DNA from: Pseudomonas moraviensis
GTDB taxonomy: Bacteria; Pseudomonadota; Gammaproteobacteria; Pseudomonadales; Pseudomonadaceae
Direction of reading: 5' to 3'
Assembly (NCBI RefSeq): GCF_900105805.1
Contig: NZ_LT629788.1
Span: forward strand, 4,510,501-4,574,500
DNA length: 64,000 nt
Shown: positions 24,184 through 31,330 of the stretch, one piece after another
Layout of the letters: every line of letters begins with the position of its first letter
Numbering within the stretch: position 1 is the first letter of the stretch
Notes under the pieces: model-generated
Databases searched by the model: none
What the model was told of the DNA's origin: nothing
Seen by the model: only the letters and a program-made list of their open reading frames with translations
Translations under genes and position numbers: made by a program

Positions 24184-25380
24184 ATGTCCCTGCCTAGCCT
24201 GCGCCTCAAAGCCAACGCCGACCGTCGCCTGCGCAACGGCCACTTGTGGGTCTACAGCAACGAAATCGACGTGGCCGCCACGCCTCTGCACGGCTTCAAG
24301 GCCGGCGATCAGGCGGTGCTCGAAGCCGCCGGTGGCAAGCCGCTGGGCATCGTAGCGATGAGCCCGAACAACCTGATCTGCGCGCGTCTGCTCTCGCGCG
24401 ACATCAAACTGGCACTGGACAAGTCGCTGCTGGTGCATCGCCTGAACGTCGCGCTGTCGTTGCGCGAGCGTCTGTTCGACAAGCCGTTCTACCGTCTGGT
24501 CTACGGCGATTCCGACCTGCTGCCGGGTCTGGTGGTCGATCGTTTCGGCGACATCCTCGTGGTGCAAATCGCCTCGGCGACCATGGAAGCGCACAAGGAC
24601 GACGTGATCGCAGCGCTGACCCAAGTGCTCAAGCCAAGTGGCATTCTGTTCAAGAATGACTCCGCCGCCCGCGACGCCGAAGGTCTCAACCGCTACGTCG
24701 AAACCGTATTCGGTCTGGTACCGGAGTGGGTAGCGCTGGAAGAAAACGGCGTGAAGTTCGAGGCACCGGTCATTCAAGGTCAGAAAACCGGCTGGTTCTA
24801 CGATCACCGTATGAACCGCGCGCGTCTGGCGCCCTACGCCAAAGGCAAACGCGTGCTGGACCTGTACAGCTACATCGGTGGCTGGGGCGTGCAGGCCGCG
24901 GCGTTCGGCGCCAGCGAAGTGTTCTGCGTCGACGCCTCCGCATTCGCCCTCGACGGTGTAGAGCGCAACGCTGCGCTGAACGGTTTCGCTGACAAGATGA
25001 CCTGCATCGAAGGCGATGTCTTTGAAGCGCTGAAGGAACTGAAAGCCAGCGAAGAGCGTTTCGACGTGATCGTTGCCGATCCGCCAGCGTTCATCAAACG
25101 CAAGAAAGACATGAAGAATGGCGAAGGCGCCTACCGTCGTCTAAACGAGCAAGCCATGCGCCTGCTGACCAAGGACGGCATTCTGGTCAGTGCTTCGTGC
25201 TCCATGCACCTGCCGGAAGATGATCTGCAGAACATCCTGCTGACCAGCGCCCGTCACTTGGACCGCAATATCCAGATGCTCGAGCGTGGCGGCCAGGGCC
25301 CGGATCATCCGGTGCATCCGGCCATCGCCGAAACCCGCTACATCAAGAGCATCACCTGCCGTCTGCTGCCCAACAGCTGA
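24184..25380 (+). CDS. rlmI: Class I SAM-dependent rRNA methyltransferase, RlmI type
   Basis: A 398-residue protein with an N-terminal PUA domain (GHLWVYSNEIDV onward, about residues 1-80), then a YccW-type methyltransferase with motif I VLDLYSYIGGWGVQAAAFGAS, DPPAFIKRKKD and ASCSMHLPEDD containing a candidate catalytic Cys. E. coli RlmI makes m5C1962 in 23S rRNA. The same domain order supports orthology, although paralogous RlmK/L-like enzymes are an alternative. It is followed directly by a strong intrinsic terminator. Confidence 0.88.
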   Translation: MSLPSLRLKANADRRLRNGHLWVYSNEIDVAATPLHGFKAGDQAVLEAAGGKPLGIVAMSPNNLICARLLSRDIKLALDKSLLVHRLNVALSLRERLFDKPFYRLVYGDSDLLPGLVVDRFGDILVVQIASATMEAHKDDVIAALTQVLKPSGILFKNDSAARDAEGLNRYVETVFGLVPEWVALEENGVKFEAPVIQGQKTGWFYDHRMNRARLAPYAKGKRVLDLYSYIGGWGVQAAAFGASEVFCVDASAFALDGVERNAALNGFADKMTCIEGDVFEALKELKASEERFDVIVADPPAFIKRKKDMKNGEGAYRRLNEQAMRLLTKDGILVSASCSMHLPEDDLQNILLTSARHLDRNIQMLERGGQGPDHPVHPAIAETRYIKSITCRLLPNS

Positions 25381-25392
25381 ATGCGGTTGAAC

Positions 25393-25422
25393 ACGGGGAG
25401 CCACTGAGCTCCCCGTTTTTTT
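25393..25422 (+). terminator. Intrinsic terminator after rlmI
   Basis: Stem ACGGGGAGC / GCTCCCCGT with a six-base loop and a seven-base T run, 12 bp after the rlmI stop. It separates the core gene from the AT-rich, probably acquired block that follows. Confidence 0.9.
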
Positions 25423-25608
25423 GCGTCACCTTCCCGCCTTTCTTCACACTCGCCATGAGTGTCTTGTCGTCTTCCTACAATTATCTTCCAACTTTCTTGC
25501 AGGACGTTTCGCCACGCCTGTTAGTTATGGAAAATTAACCTACACGGTAGATATCCAACACTAGACCACTCCGACAGAATTACTGGAATATTCCTACTTA
25601 ATAACCCC
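25423..25608. other. AT-rich intergenic region before the peptide operon
   Basis: About 190 bp with composition clearly unlike the flanking genes, containing stretches such as GGAAAATTAACC and TTACTGGAATATTCC. No ORF, RNA gene or repeat was recognised. It plausibly marks the left edge of a horizontally acquired segment and may hold regulator binding sites. Confidence 0.5.
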
Positions 25609-25636
25609 TTGCCAATATTCGATTACAAACTATTAT
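25609..25636 (+). promoter_or_regulatory. Candidate sigma-70 promoter for the peptide/SagB operon
   Basis: TTGCCA and TATTAT are spaced by 16 bp, which predicts a start near 25643. The transcript would then begin at a small perfect hairpin (GTCGCC ATGA GGCGAC, 25643-25658) ahead of the AAGGAG ribosome binding site at 25676-25681. This is a pattern match only. Confidence 0.5.
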
Positions 25637-25689
25637 GAAGTTGTCGCCATGAGGCGACCTCAACTACTTATGAACAAGGAGTTCACATC

Positions 25690-25761
25690 ATGAAAACCAT
25701 TTATCTGGAAACAAACAAACTCGCCAACCTGGCCTTCCTGGTTGCAGCCAAAACCCGCTAA
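25690..25761 (+). CDS. 23-residue peptide, candidate precursor or leader peptide
   Basis: A short ORF encodes MKTIYLETNKLANLAFLVAAKTR. It has a strong AAGGAG ribosome binding site with 8-bp spacing and lies immediately upstream of three modification/export-type genes. It is too short for standard gene callers. The peptide has a polar N-terminal half (Tyr5, Glu7, Asn9, Lys10), a hydrophobic middle (LANLAFLVAA) and a basic end (Lys21, Thr22, Arg23), with no Cys or Ser. It is about the size of PqqA but lacks the PqqA Glu-x3-Tyr pair. A precursor for a ribosomally made product and a regulatory leader peptide are the two readings; I favour the first. No family was recognised. Confidence 0.6.
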   Translation: MKTIYLETNKLANLAFLVAAKTR

Positions 25762-25765
25762 GCAA

Positions 25766-25808
25766 GTCTGGACGCCGGAGAGTGCCGGCACTCCGGCGTC
25801 CTTCAGAC
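25766..25808 (+). promoter_or_regulatory. Hairpin between the peptide gene and sagB-like gene
   Basis: A perfect 11-bp stem GGACGCCGGAG / CTCCGGCGTCC with a 10-base loop is extended by GTCT/AGAC across a 3-base bulge. No T run follows, so it is not a classic terminator. It begins 5 bp after the peptide stop and ends 22 bp before the next start. Such a structure can protect the upstream peptide mRNA from decay, partially terminate, or act as an attenuator. Confidence 0.75.
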
Positions 25809-25830
25809 TTCCCTTGAGTGAATTGAATAA

Positions 25831-26904
25831 ATGTATATCAGTCCTTTTCTATTTATATTGCCGCGCCCACCCGGACAGGTTGTATGGAACTATAAGACAC
25901 ATACTCAACACGAGCTTGATCTTGACTACTCCACTCGCCTCGCCCAACTTATAAACAATCCGAATCTGTATGACCCGCAAAACATAATAGACATACAACT
26001 TCTGCACGCGGGCATTCTAACCATTGCAAAAATAGACAGTCCGAATTGGGGCTGGGATGAGCTGTCGAAGATCTTTCACATCGGCACACAAAACATCCCT
26101 TGCGAACATGTGCCGCAAAACATTCATGAGTGGTCAAGACAATACCTGGCGCACTGCCGCGAAGTATTGGCAACCCCGGAACCCGCCAATCCCAGAACGC
26201 GGCAATCAGCAGCAGCGCTTATCGCCCTGCCTGCACCGTGTGATGTGAATGCAGACAGCCTGACTCAGGCATTGCTGCAGCGGAAGACCTGCCGATCCTA
26301 TACCGGTGCTGCGGTGACCCTGGACGAGGTCGGCACGCTTCTGTATTTCACCCTCGGCTATCTCCCCGCGCGGGAAAACGCGCACGACGACCCCGTCGCG
26401 CCAGGCCTCGGCGAGCGTCGGAGCAGTCCGTCAGGCGGCGGCCTGAACGCCTGTGAGGGCTTTCTTCTCGCTCAGAATGTCTCCGGGCTCGAACCCGGCA
26501 TCTATGCCTATCACCCTGCGGAGCACGCCTTGAGCCGGGTCAATCCGCTGCCCGACCCAGAGCTGGGGCAATTGCTCGGCGGCCAGCATTTCATCAATAA
26601 CCTGCCGCTGGGCCTGTTCATCACCGCGCGATTCGATCGACTCTGGTGGAAGTACGAACATTCGCGCGCCTACCGCATGGCGTTCATTGATGCGGGTCAT
26701 CTCTCGCAAACCTTTCAACTGGTGGCGACAACACTGGGGCTGAGTACCTGGCTGACGGGAGCGTTTGCCGACGCCCGGGTCGAAACCCTGCTCGGTCTCG
26801 AAGGCAGCGCCGAGCAGCCTTTGTTCTTCGTCGGGTGCGGAGAAAGCGATGGTCAGGCCATGTGCCAGGAAATGCGCGATCTGCTGTGCGGGGTACCGTC
26901 ATGA
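25831..26904 (+). CDS. SagB/ThcOx-type flavin-dependent oxidoreductase
   Basis: A 357-residue protein with two parts. Residues ~1-135 form an N-terminal region starting near VVWNYKTHTQHELDLDYSTRL, as in SagB-type proteins. Residues ~145-350 form an FMN nitroreductase fold (LLQRKTCRSYTG, SPSGGGLNACEGFLLAQ, KYEHSRAYRMAFIDAGHLSQTFQLVATTLGLSTW, FVGCGE). SagB enzymes oxidise azolines in modified peptides, but no YcaO cyclodehydratase is visible here, so the reaction would have to differ. The first ~110 codons are AT-rich with ATA and AAT codons rare in neighbouring genes, a sign of transfer. The stop overlaps the next start (ATGA). Confidence 0.85.
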   Translation: MYISPFLFILPRPPGQVVWNYKTHTQHELDLDYSTRLAQLINNPNLYDPQNIIDIQLLHAGILTIAKIDSPNWGWDELSKIFHIGTQNIPCEHVPQNIHEWSRQYLAHCREVLATPEPANPRTRQSAAALIALPAPCDVNADSLTQALLQRKTCRSYTGAAVTLDEVGTLLYFTLGYLPARENAHDDPVAPGLGERRSSPSGGGLNACEGFLLAQNVSGLEPGIYAYHPAEHALSRVNPLPDPELGQLLGGQHFINNLPLGLFITARFDRLWWKYEHSRAYRMAFIDAGHLSQTFQLVATTLGLSTWLTGAFADARVETLLGLEGSAEQPLFFVGCGESDGQAMCQEMRDLLCGVPS

Positions 26905-27878
26905 TTTCAACAGCGCTGGATGAGGGCGAAGCCCCGGTGTCATGGTCGCTTAAATTTACCCTTCCCGATTGGGAAAGCCGCGCGTCGGTTCGCAGCAGCA
27001 CTCATGACTACCGGCTGCCGGCGAATGTCGAGCAGCAATTGCAAACGCGCTACTGGTTTCCCCCGGCCTTCCTGCCCTATCTGGCGCATCCCGCCATCCA
27101 GGCCAAGGGTCGCGAAACGCTGCATCGCCTGACCGCCAATCACCTGGTGTATTTCCTCGATTACACCACGCTGCTTGAACATCGCATCGTCAACCGTGCG
27201 GTGGAAGTCATCGTGCACCGGGAGCTGCCCATCTACATACCACTGCCGATGAAGCACGCGGCGCTGCAGCTATATACCGACGAGGGCTATCACGCACTGT
27301 TCTCAAACCAGATTGCCGAACAGATCGCCGCGCTCTACAACATCACCCGACGCCCTGTCATCCCCAGGCGCATCACCCGCATGAACGCCCTGATCGCGCG
27401 CGCGCCGGAGAAGAACCGCGCATTGGCCTGGTTTCTTCTTGGATTCGTCTCGGAAACCATCATTGCCCGGGAGCTGCTGGAGGTGTGTCGCGACACGCTG
27501 GTTTCCAGCGTGAACGACATGCTGCGCGATCACCTCGCCGACGAGGCCCGGCACAGTCGTTATTTTGCTGAAGCCTTCCATTACTTCTGGATCGCCATGA
27601 ACAGTCGGCAACGCCTGTTCGTCAGCAAGACGCTGGTGGAGATCATTTCGATTTTCTTCGAAGCCGACGAAAGCTGGCTGCAACAAAGCCTGCGTTCAGT
27701 CGGTATCGCTGACAGCGACGTGATGGAAATCGTCGGCGGCATGGCGACGGTGCCGGCCAACCGCGCCCGTGCCCGCGCCGGCTGCAAACCGACACTGGAG
27801 GCGTTGCACAAGGCCGGTTTCTTTGCACTGCCCCACAACCAGACACTGTTCGCCAAGGCAGGATTGATCGATGGATAA
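26901..27878 (+). CDS. AurF-type diiron oxygenase
   Basis: A 325-residue protein whose metal-ligand pattern matches p-aminobenzoate N-oxygenase AurF: Glu93, Glu128 and His131 (DEGYH), Glu185, His211, Glu215 and His218 (HLADEARH). From memory AurF uses E101, E136, H139, E196, H223, E227 and H230. The spacings 35, 3, 4 and 3 are identical, and the third His is diagnostic. AurF relatives oxidise amines to hydroxylamine, nitroso or nitro groups, so N-oxygenation is the best guess; other oxidations are possible. It overlaps sagB by 4 bp and the MFS gene by 8 bp. Confidence 0.85.
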   Translation: MISTALDEGEAPVSWSLKFTLPDWESRASVRSSTHDYRLPANVEQQLQTRYWFPPAFLPYLAHPAIQAKGRETLHRLTANHLVYFLDYTTLLEHRIVNRAVEVIVHRELPIYIPLPMKHAALQLYTDEGYHALFSNQIAEQIAALYNITRRPVIPRRITRMNALIARAPEKNRALAWFLLGFVSETIIARELLEVCRDTLVSSVNDMLRDHLADEARHSRYFAEAFHYFWIAMNSRQRLFVSKTLVEIISIFFEADESWLQQSLRSVGIADSDVMEIVGGMATVPANRARARAGCKPTLEALHKAGFFALPHNQTLFAKAGLIDG

Positions 27879-29103
27879 ACACAGCCGGGTAGTTACCCGC
27901 CGCCAACAGCGCGGCGCCGTCAGTCTGTTGCTGGCAATGATCCTGCTCGGCGTGTTCCCGCTGGATGTGCTCTTGCCGTCCTTCCCGGCGCTGGCGGCAC
28001 ACTTTGATCGAACCCCGAGCGACATCGCACTCTCGATCAGTCTGTTCGCCGTGGGCATTGCGTTTGCCCAGTTGCTGATCGGTCCGCTGTCCGACGTGAT
28101 CGGCCGCAAGGGTCTGCTGCTCGCCGGCATGACTGTGTCGCTGCTCGGCGCCCTCGGCTGCGTGCTGAGCAATGACTACACGCTGTTTCTGATTTTTCGG
28201 GTGATGCAGGCACTGGGATGCGGGTGCTTCGTGCTGTCCCAGGCTCTGGTGCAGGATCTGTTTGCAGGTAACGAGCGTGACCGCCTGCGAATCCTGATGG
28301 TCACCGCGACGGGGATCTTCATTTCGGTATCGCCGCTGGCGGGCACGTTTCTGCAAGTGACGTTCGGCTGGCGCGGCAGCTTCTGGGTGTTCATCGCCTT
28401 GGCCGCCGTGGTTCTGCTCAAGACCTGGCGACTGCTCGATAACAGCCGTCCTCCTCATGATGCCAACCGCCTGGGCTTCATCCAGTCCTACCAACGCGTC
28501 CTGGGCAATTTCGAATTTGTCAGCTGTTGGCTGATTTCCGCGTTCGCTTTCGCTTGCCACTTTTCCTTCATCGTCATTTCGCCGCTGATCTTCATGGAGC
28601 AGCTGCAAATGGCCCCCTACGATTTCGCCTTGATCCTGCTGATTTACGGCGCCTCCTATGTCTTCGGCGGCTTGCTCGCCAGCGTGTTGAACCGGCTTAT
28701 CAATGCGCAACAGCAGATTTTCACCGGACAGGGTCTGATCCTGATTTCGGGTCTGGTGATGCTCTACCTGGCCGCCAACCATGAGCTGTCAGCTGCGACG
28801 GTGCTTGTTCCGATGCTGATCTGCACGGCGGGCACCACCATTTCCCGGCCACCGGCCACCTCCCGGGCCATGAGCCTGTTCACCGAAAACGCCGGCGCAT
28901 CGGCGTCTGCCGGCAGCACCATCATCTTTATCTGTGGCGGGCTGGTCAGCGCCCTGATCAGCCTTGGCCCGACCAACCTGCAAGCGACGCTGGGCTACGG
29001 ATTTGTGGCGCTGAGCGGCATATCCCTGCTGCTCAACAGCGTGATTGGCCGTCGCACCCGCAACCTGCGCAGTGATCCGGTAATGCCGGGGGGCGACCAT
29101 TGA
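27871..29103 (+). CDS. Bcr/CflA-type MFS drug exporter
   Basis: A 410-residue, 12-helix major facilitator with motif A GPLSDVIGRKG between helices 2 and 3 and the N-terminal FPLDVLLPSFPALAAHF characteristic of the Bcr/CflA subfamily (bicyclomycin, sulfonamide and chloramphenicol efflux). It begins within the last codons of the diiron oxygenase gene. As the last gene of the four-gene unit it most simply exports the product or confers self-protection. Confidence 0.88.
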   Translation: MDKHSRVVTRRQQRGAVSLLLAMILLGVFPLDVLLPSFPALAAHFDRTPSDIALSISLFAVGIAFAQLLIGPLSDVIGRKGLLLAGMTVSLLGALGCVLSNDYTLFLIFRVMQALGCGCFVLSQALVQDLFAGNERDRLRILMVTATGIFISVSPLAGTFLQVTFGWRGSFWVFIALAAVVLLKTWRLLDNSRPPHDANRLGFIQSYQRVLGNFEFVSCWLISAFAFACHFSFIVISPLIFMEQLQMAPYDFALILLIYGASYVFGGLLASVLNRLINAQQQIFTGQGLILISGLVMLYLAANHELSAATVLVPMLICTAGTTISRPPATSRAMSLFTENAGASASAGSTIIFICGGLVSALISLGPTNLQATLGYGFVALSGISLLLNSVIGRRTRNLRSDPVMPGGDH

Positions 29104-29359
29104 CCGTGCCAGTCGTCACTGAGCGAGCGCCTTGGGCACGGGAACAACGCTTTGCGGCATTCCCTCACGACGCCAGCGGTGTAGAATCGCCTCATTCATC
29201 GCCATTCATCCCCGGCGGGTTTATGAGCTCAGGCTGAGACCAGCGGCGATCCCGCAACGTCATCGGCAGCTTCCGGACACACGGCCATTTTTCGGGTGTT
29301 TCAGAGGTCAACAGAAGCTCACTCCCCTTTAGTACGTGATTAGCCGCCCGGAGTGCTCC

Positions 29360-31201
29360 ATGCCAGATTACCGCTCGAAAACATCCACCCACGGCCGCAA
29401 CATGGCCGGCGCCCGCGCACTGTGGCGCGCCACCGGGATGAAGGATGACGACTTCAAGAAGCCGATCATCGCCATCGCCAACTCGTTCACCCAGTTCGTC
29501 CCGGGCCACGTGCACCTGAAGGACCTGGGTCAACTGGTCGCCCGCGAGATCGAACGCGCCGGTGGCGTGGCCAAGGAATTCAACACCATCGCCGTCGATG
29601 ACGGCATCGCCATGGGCCACGATGGCATGCTGTATTCGTTGCCGAGCCGCGAGATCATCGCCGACTCCGTCGAGTACATGGTCAACGCCCACTGCGCTGA
29701 CGCCATCGTGTGCATTTCCAACTGCGACAAGATCACCCCGGGCATGCTGATGGCCGCACTGCGCCTGAACATCCCGGTGATCTTCGTTTCCGGCGGTCCG
29801 ATGGAAGCCGGCAAGACCAAACTCGCCTCCCACGGTCTCGACCTCGTCGACGCCATGGTGATCGCCGCCGACTCCAGCGCTTCTGACGAGAAAGTCGCCG
29901 AGTACGAGCGCAGCGCCTGCCCGACCTGCGGTTCGTGCTCCGGCATGTTCACCGCCAACTCGATGAACTGCCTGACCGAAGCACTGGGCCTGGCCTTGCC
30001 GGGCAACGGTTCCACCCTGGCCACCCACAGCGACCGCGAACAACTGTTCCTGCAGGCCGGGCGCACCATCGTCGAGCTGTGCAAGCGTTACTACGGCGAG
30101 AACGACGACTCTGTGCTGCCGCGCAACATCGCCAACTTCAAGGCGTTCGAGAACGCAATGATGCTCGACATCGCCATGGGCGGTTCGACCAACACCATCC
30201 TGCACTTGCTCGCTGCTGCCCAGGAGGCCGAGATCGATTTCGACCTGCGCGACATCGACCGTCTCTCGCGCAGCGTGCCGCAGCTGTGCAAAGTCGCGCC
30301 GAACATCCAGAAATACCACATGGAAGACGTGCACCGCGCCGGCGGCATTTTCAGCATCCTCGGTTCGCTGGCCCGTGGCGGGCTGCTGCACACCGACCTG
30401 CCGACCGTGCACAGTCGCAGCATGGAAGAAGCCATTGCCAAGTGGGACATCACCCAGACCAGCGACGAAGCCGTGCACCACTTCTTCAAGGCAGGTCCTG
30501 CGGGCATTCCGACCCAGACCGCATTCAGCCAGTCGACCCGCTGGGAAACCCTGGATGACGACCGTGAAAACGGCTGCATCCGCAGCTTCGAGCACGCCTA
30601 TTCGAAAGAAGGCGGCCTCGCCGTGCTCTACGGCAACATCGCGCAGGATGGTTGCGTGGTGAAAACCGCCGGTGTCGATGAGTCGATCCACGTTTTCGAA
30701 GGCAACGCGAAGATCTTCGAAAGCCAGGACAGCGCCGTGCGTGGCATCCTCGCCGACGAAGTGAAGGAAGGCGACATCGTCATCATTCGCTACGAAGGCC
30801 CAAAAGGCGGCCCGGGCATGCAGGAAATGCTTTACCCGACCTCCTATCTGAAATCCAAAGGCCTGGGCAAAGCCTGTGCGCTGCTCACCGACGGCCGTTT
30901 CTCCGGCGGTACGTCCGGCCTGTCCATTGGTCACGCTTCGCCAGAAGCTGCGGCCGGTGGCGCGATCGGTCTGGTGCAGGATGGCGACAAAGTGCTGATC
31001 GACATTCCGAACCGCTCGATCAACCTGTTGGTCAGCGACGAAGAACTGGCGGCACGCCGCGCCGAGCAGGACAAGAAAGGCTGGAAACCGGTAGAGGTGC
31101 GTCCACGCAAAGTGACCACCGCCCTCAAGGCCTACGCCCTGTTGGCGACCAGTGCCGACAAGGGTGCTGTGCGTAACAAAGCGATGCTCGACGGGCTGTA
31201 A
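29360..31201 (+). CDS. ilvD: Dihydroxy-acid dehydratase
   Basis: IlvD converts dihydroxy-acids to 2-keto acids in valine, isoleucine and pantothenate synthesis. The 613-residue enzyme has MAGARALWRATG, the Fe-S Cys in SNCDKITPGM and CPTCGSCSGMFTANSMNCLTEALGLALPGNG, and the C-terminal LTDGRFSGGTSGLSIGHASPEAAAGG. The start MPDYRSKTSTHGRN is chosen by homology; an upstream in-frame ATT codon would add eight residues. A TAGAAT at 29182 may be the -10 of its promoter. It stands alone. Confidence 0.96.
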   Translation: MPDYRSKTSTHGRNMAGARALWRATGMKDDDFKKPIIAIANSFTQFVPGHVHLKDLGQLVAREIERAGGVAKEFNTIAVDDGIAMGHDGMLYSLPSREIIADSVEYMVNAHCADAIVCISNCDKITPGMLMAALRLNIPVIFVSGGPMEAGKTKLASHGLDLVDAMVIAADSSASDEKVAEYERSACPTCGSCSGMFTANSMNCLTEALGLALPGNGSTLATHSDREQLFLQAGRTIVELCKRYYGENDDSVLPRNIANFKAFENAMMLDIAMGGSTNTILHLLAAAQEAEIDFDLRDIDRLSRSVPQLCKVAPNIQKYHMEDVHRAGGIFSILGSLARGGLLHTDLPTVHSRSMEEAIAKWDITQTSDEAVHHFFKAGPAGIPTQTAFSQSTRWETLDDDRENGCIRSFEHAYSKEGGLAVLYGNIAQDGCVVKTAGVDESIHVFEGNAKIFESQDSAVRGILADEVKEGDIVIIRYEGPKGGPGMQEMLYPTSYLKSKGLGKACALLTDGRFSGGTSGLSIGHASPEAAAGGAIGLVQDGDKVLIDIPNRSINLLVSDEELAARRAEQDKKGWKPVEVRPRKVTTALKAYALLATSADKGAVRNKAMLDGL

Positions 31202-31217
31202 GGCTTAACCGTCGTAC

Positions 31218-31244
31218 AAAAAAATGCCCCGCCAAGTGCGGGGC
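31218..31244 (-). terminator. Intrinsic terminator on the minus strand (pchP side)
   Basis: Stem GCCCCGC / GCGGGGC with a five-base loop. A seven-base A run on its plus-strand left side becomes a U run in minus-strand transcripts, so it ends transcription coming from the pchP-like gene. In the ilvD direction no T run follows. Confidence 0.75.
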
Positions 31245-31245
31245 T

Positions 31246-31276
31246 GATCGTTCCCACGCTCTGCGTGGGAACGATC
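31246..31276. repeat. GTTCCCACGC palindrome repeat
   Basis: A perfect 14-bp inverted repeat, GATCGTTCCCACGC and its complement, around a TCT loop. It is a REP-like palindrome common in pseudomonad intergenic DNA. It lies directly between the terminator and a single GTAGGAGCTG-type repeat. Confidence 0.85.
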
Positions 31277-31284
31277 AAAAACAA

Positions 31285-31318
31285 GATCAAAAGATCGCAG
31301 CCTTCGGCAGCTCCTACA
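31285..31318. repeat. Single GTAGGAGCTGCCGAAGGCTGCGATC repeat
   Basis: One complete copy in inverse orientation, GATCAAAAGATCGCAGCC to CTCCTACA, of the family found as pairs at 43436 and 47206. It lies 12 bp from the stop of the phosphatase gene. Confidence 0.85.
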
Positions 31319-31330
31319 TGTGATCGTGGC

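Noticed and set aside
25690..25761. The 23-residue peptide as PqqA
   Set aside because: PqqA requires a Glu and a Tyr three residues apart in a conserved context and sits before pqqBCDE. Here Tyr5 precedes Glu7 and no pqq gene is nearby.
25690..26904. A thiazole/oxazole (TOMM) pathway around the SagB-type protein
   Set aside because: No YcaO cyclodehydratase or Ocin-ThiF partner is visible, and the peptide has no Cys or Ser and only two Thr. A classical azole-forming pathway is not supported.
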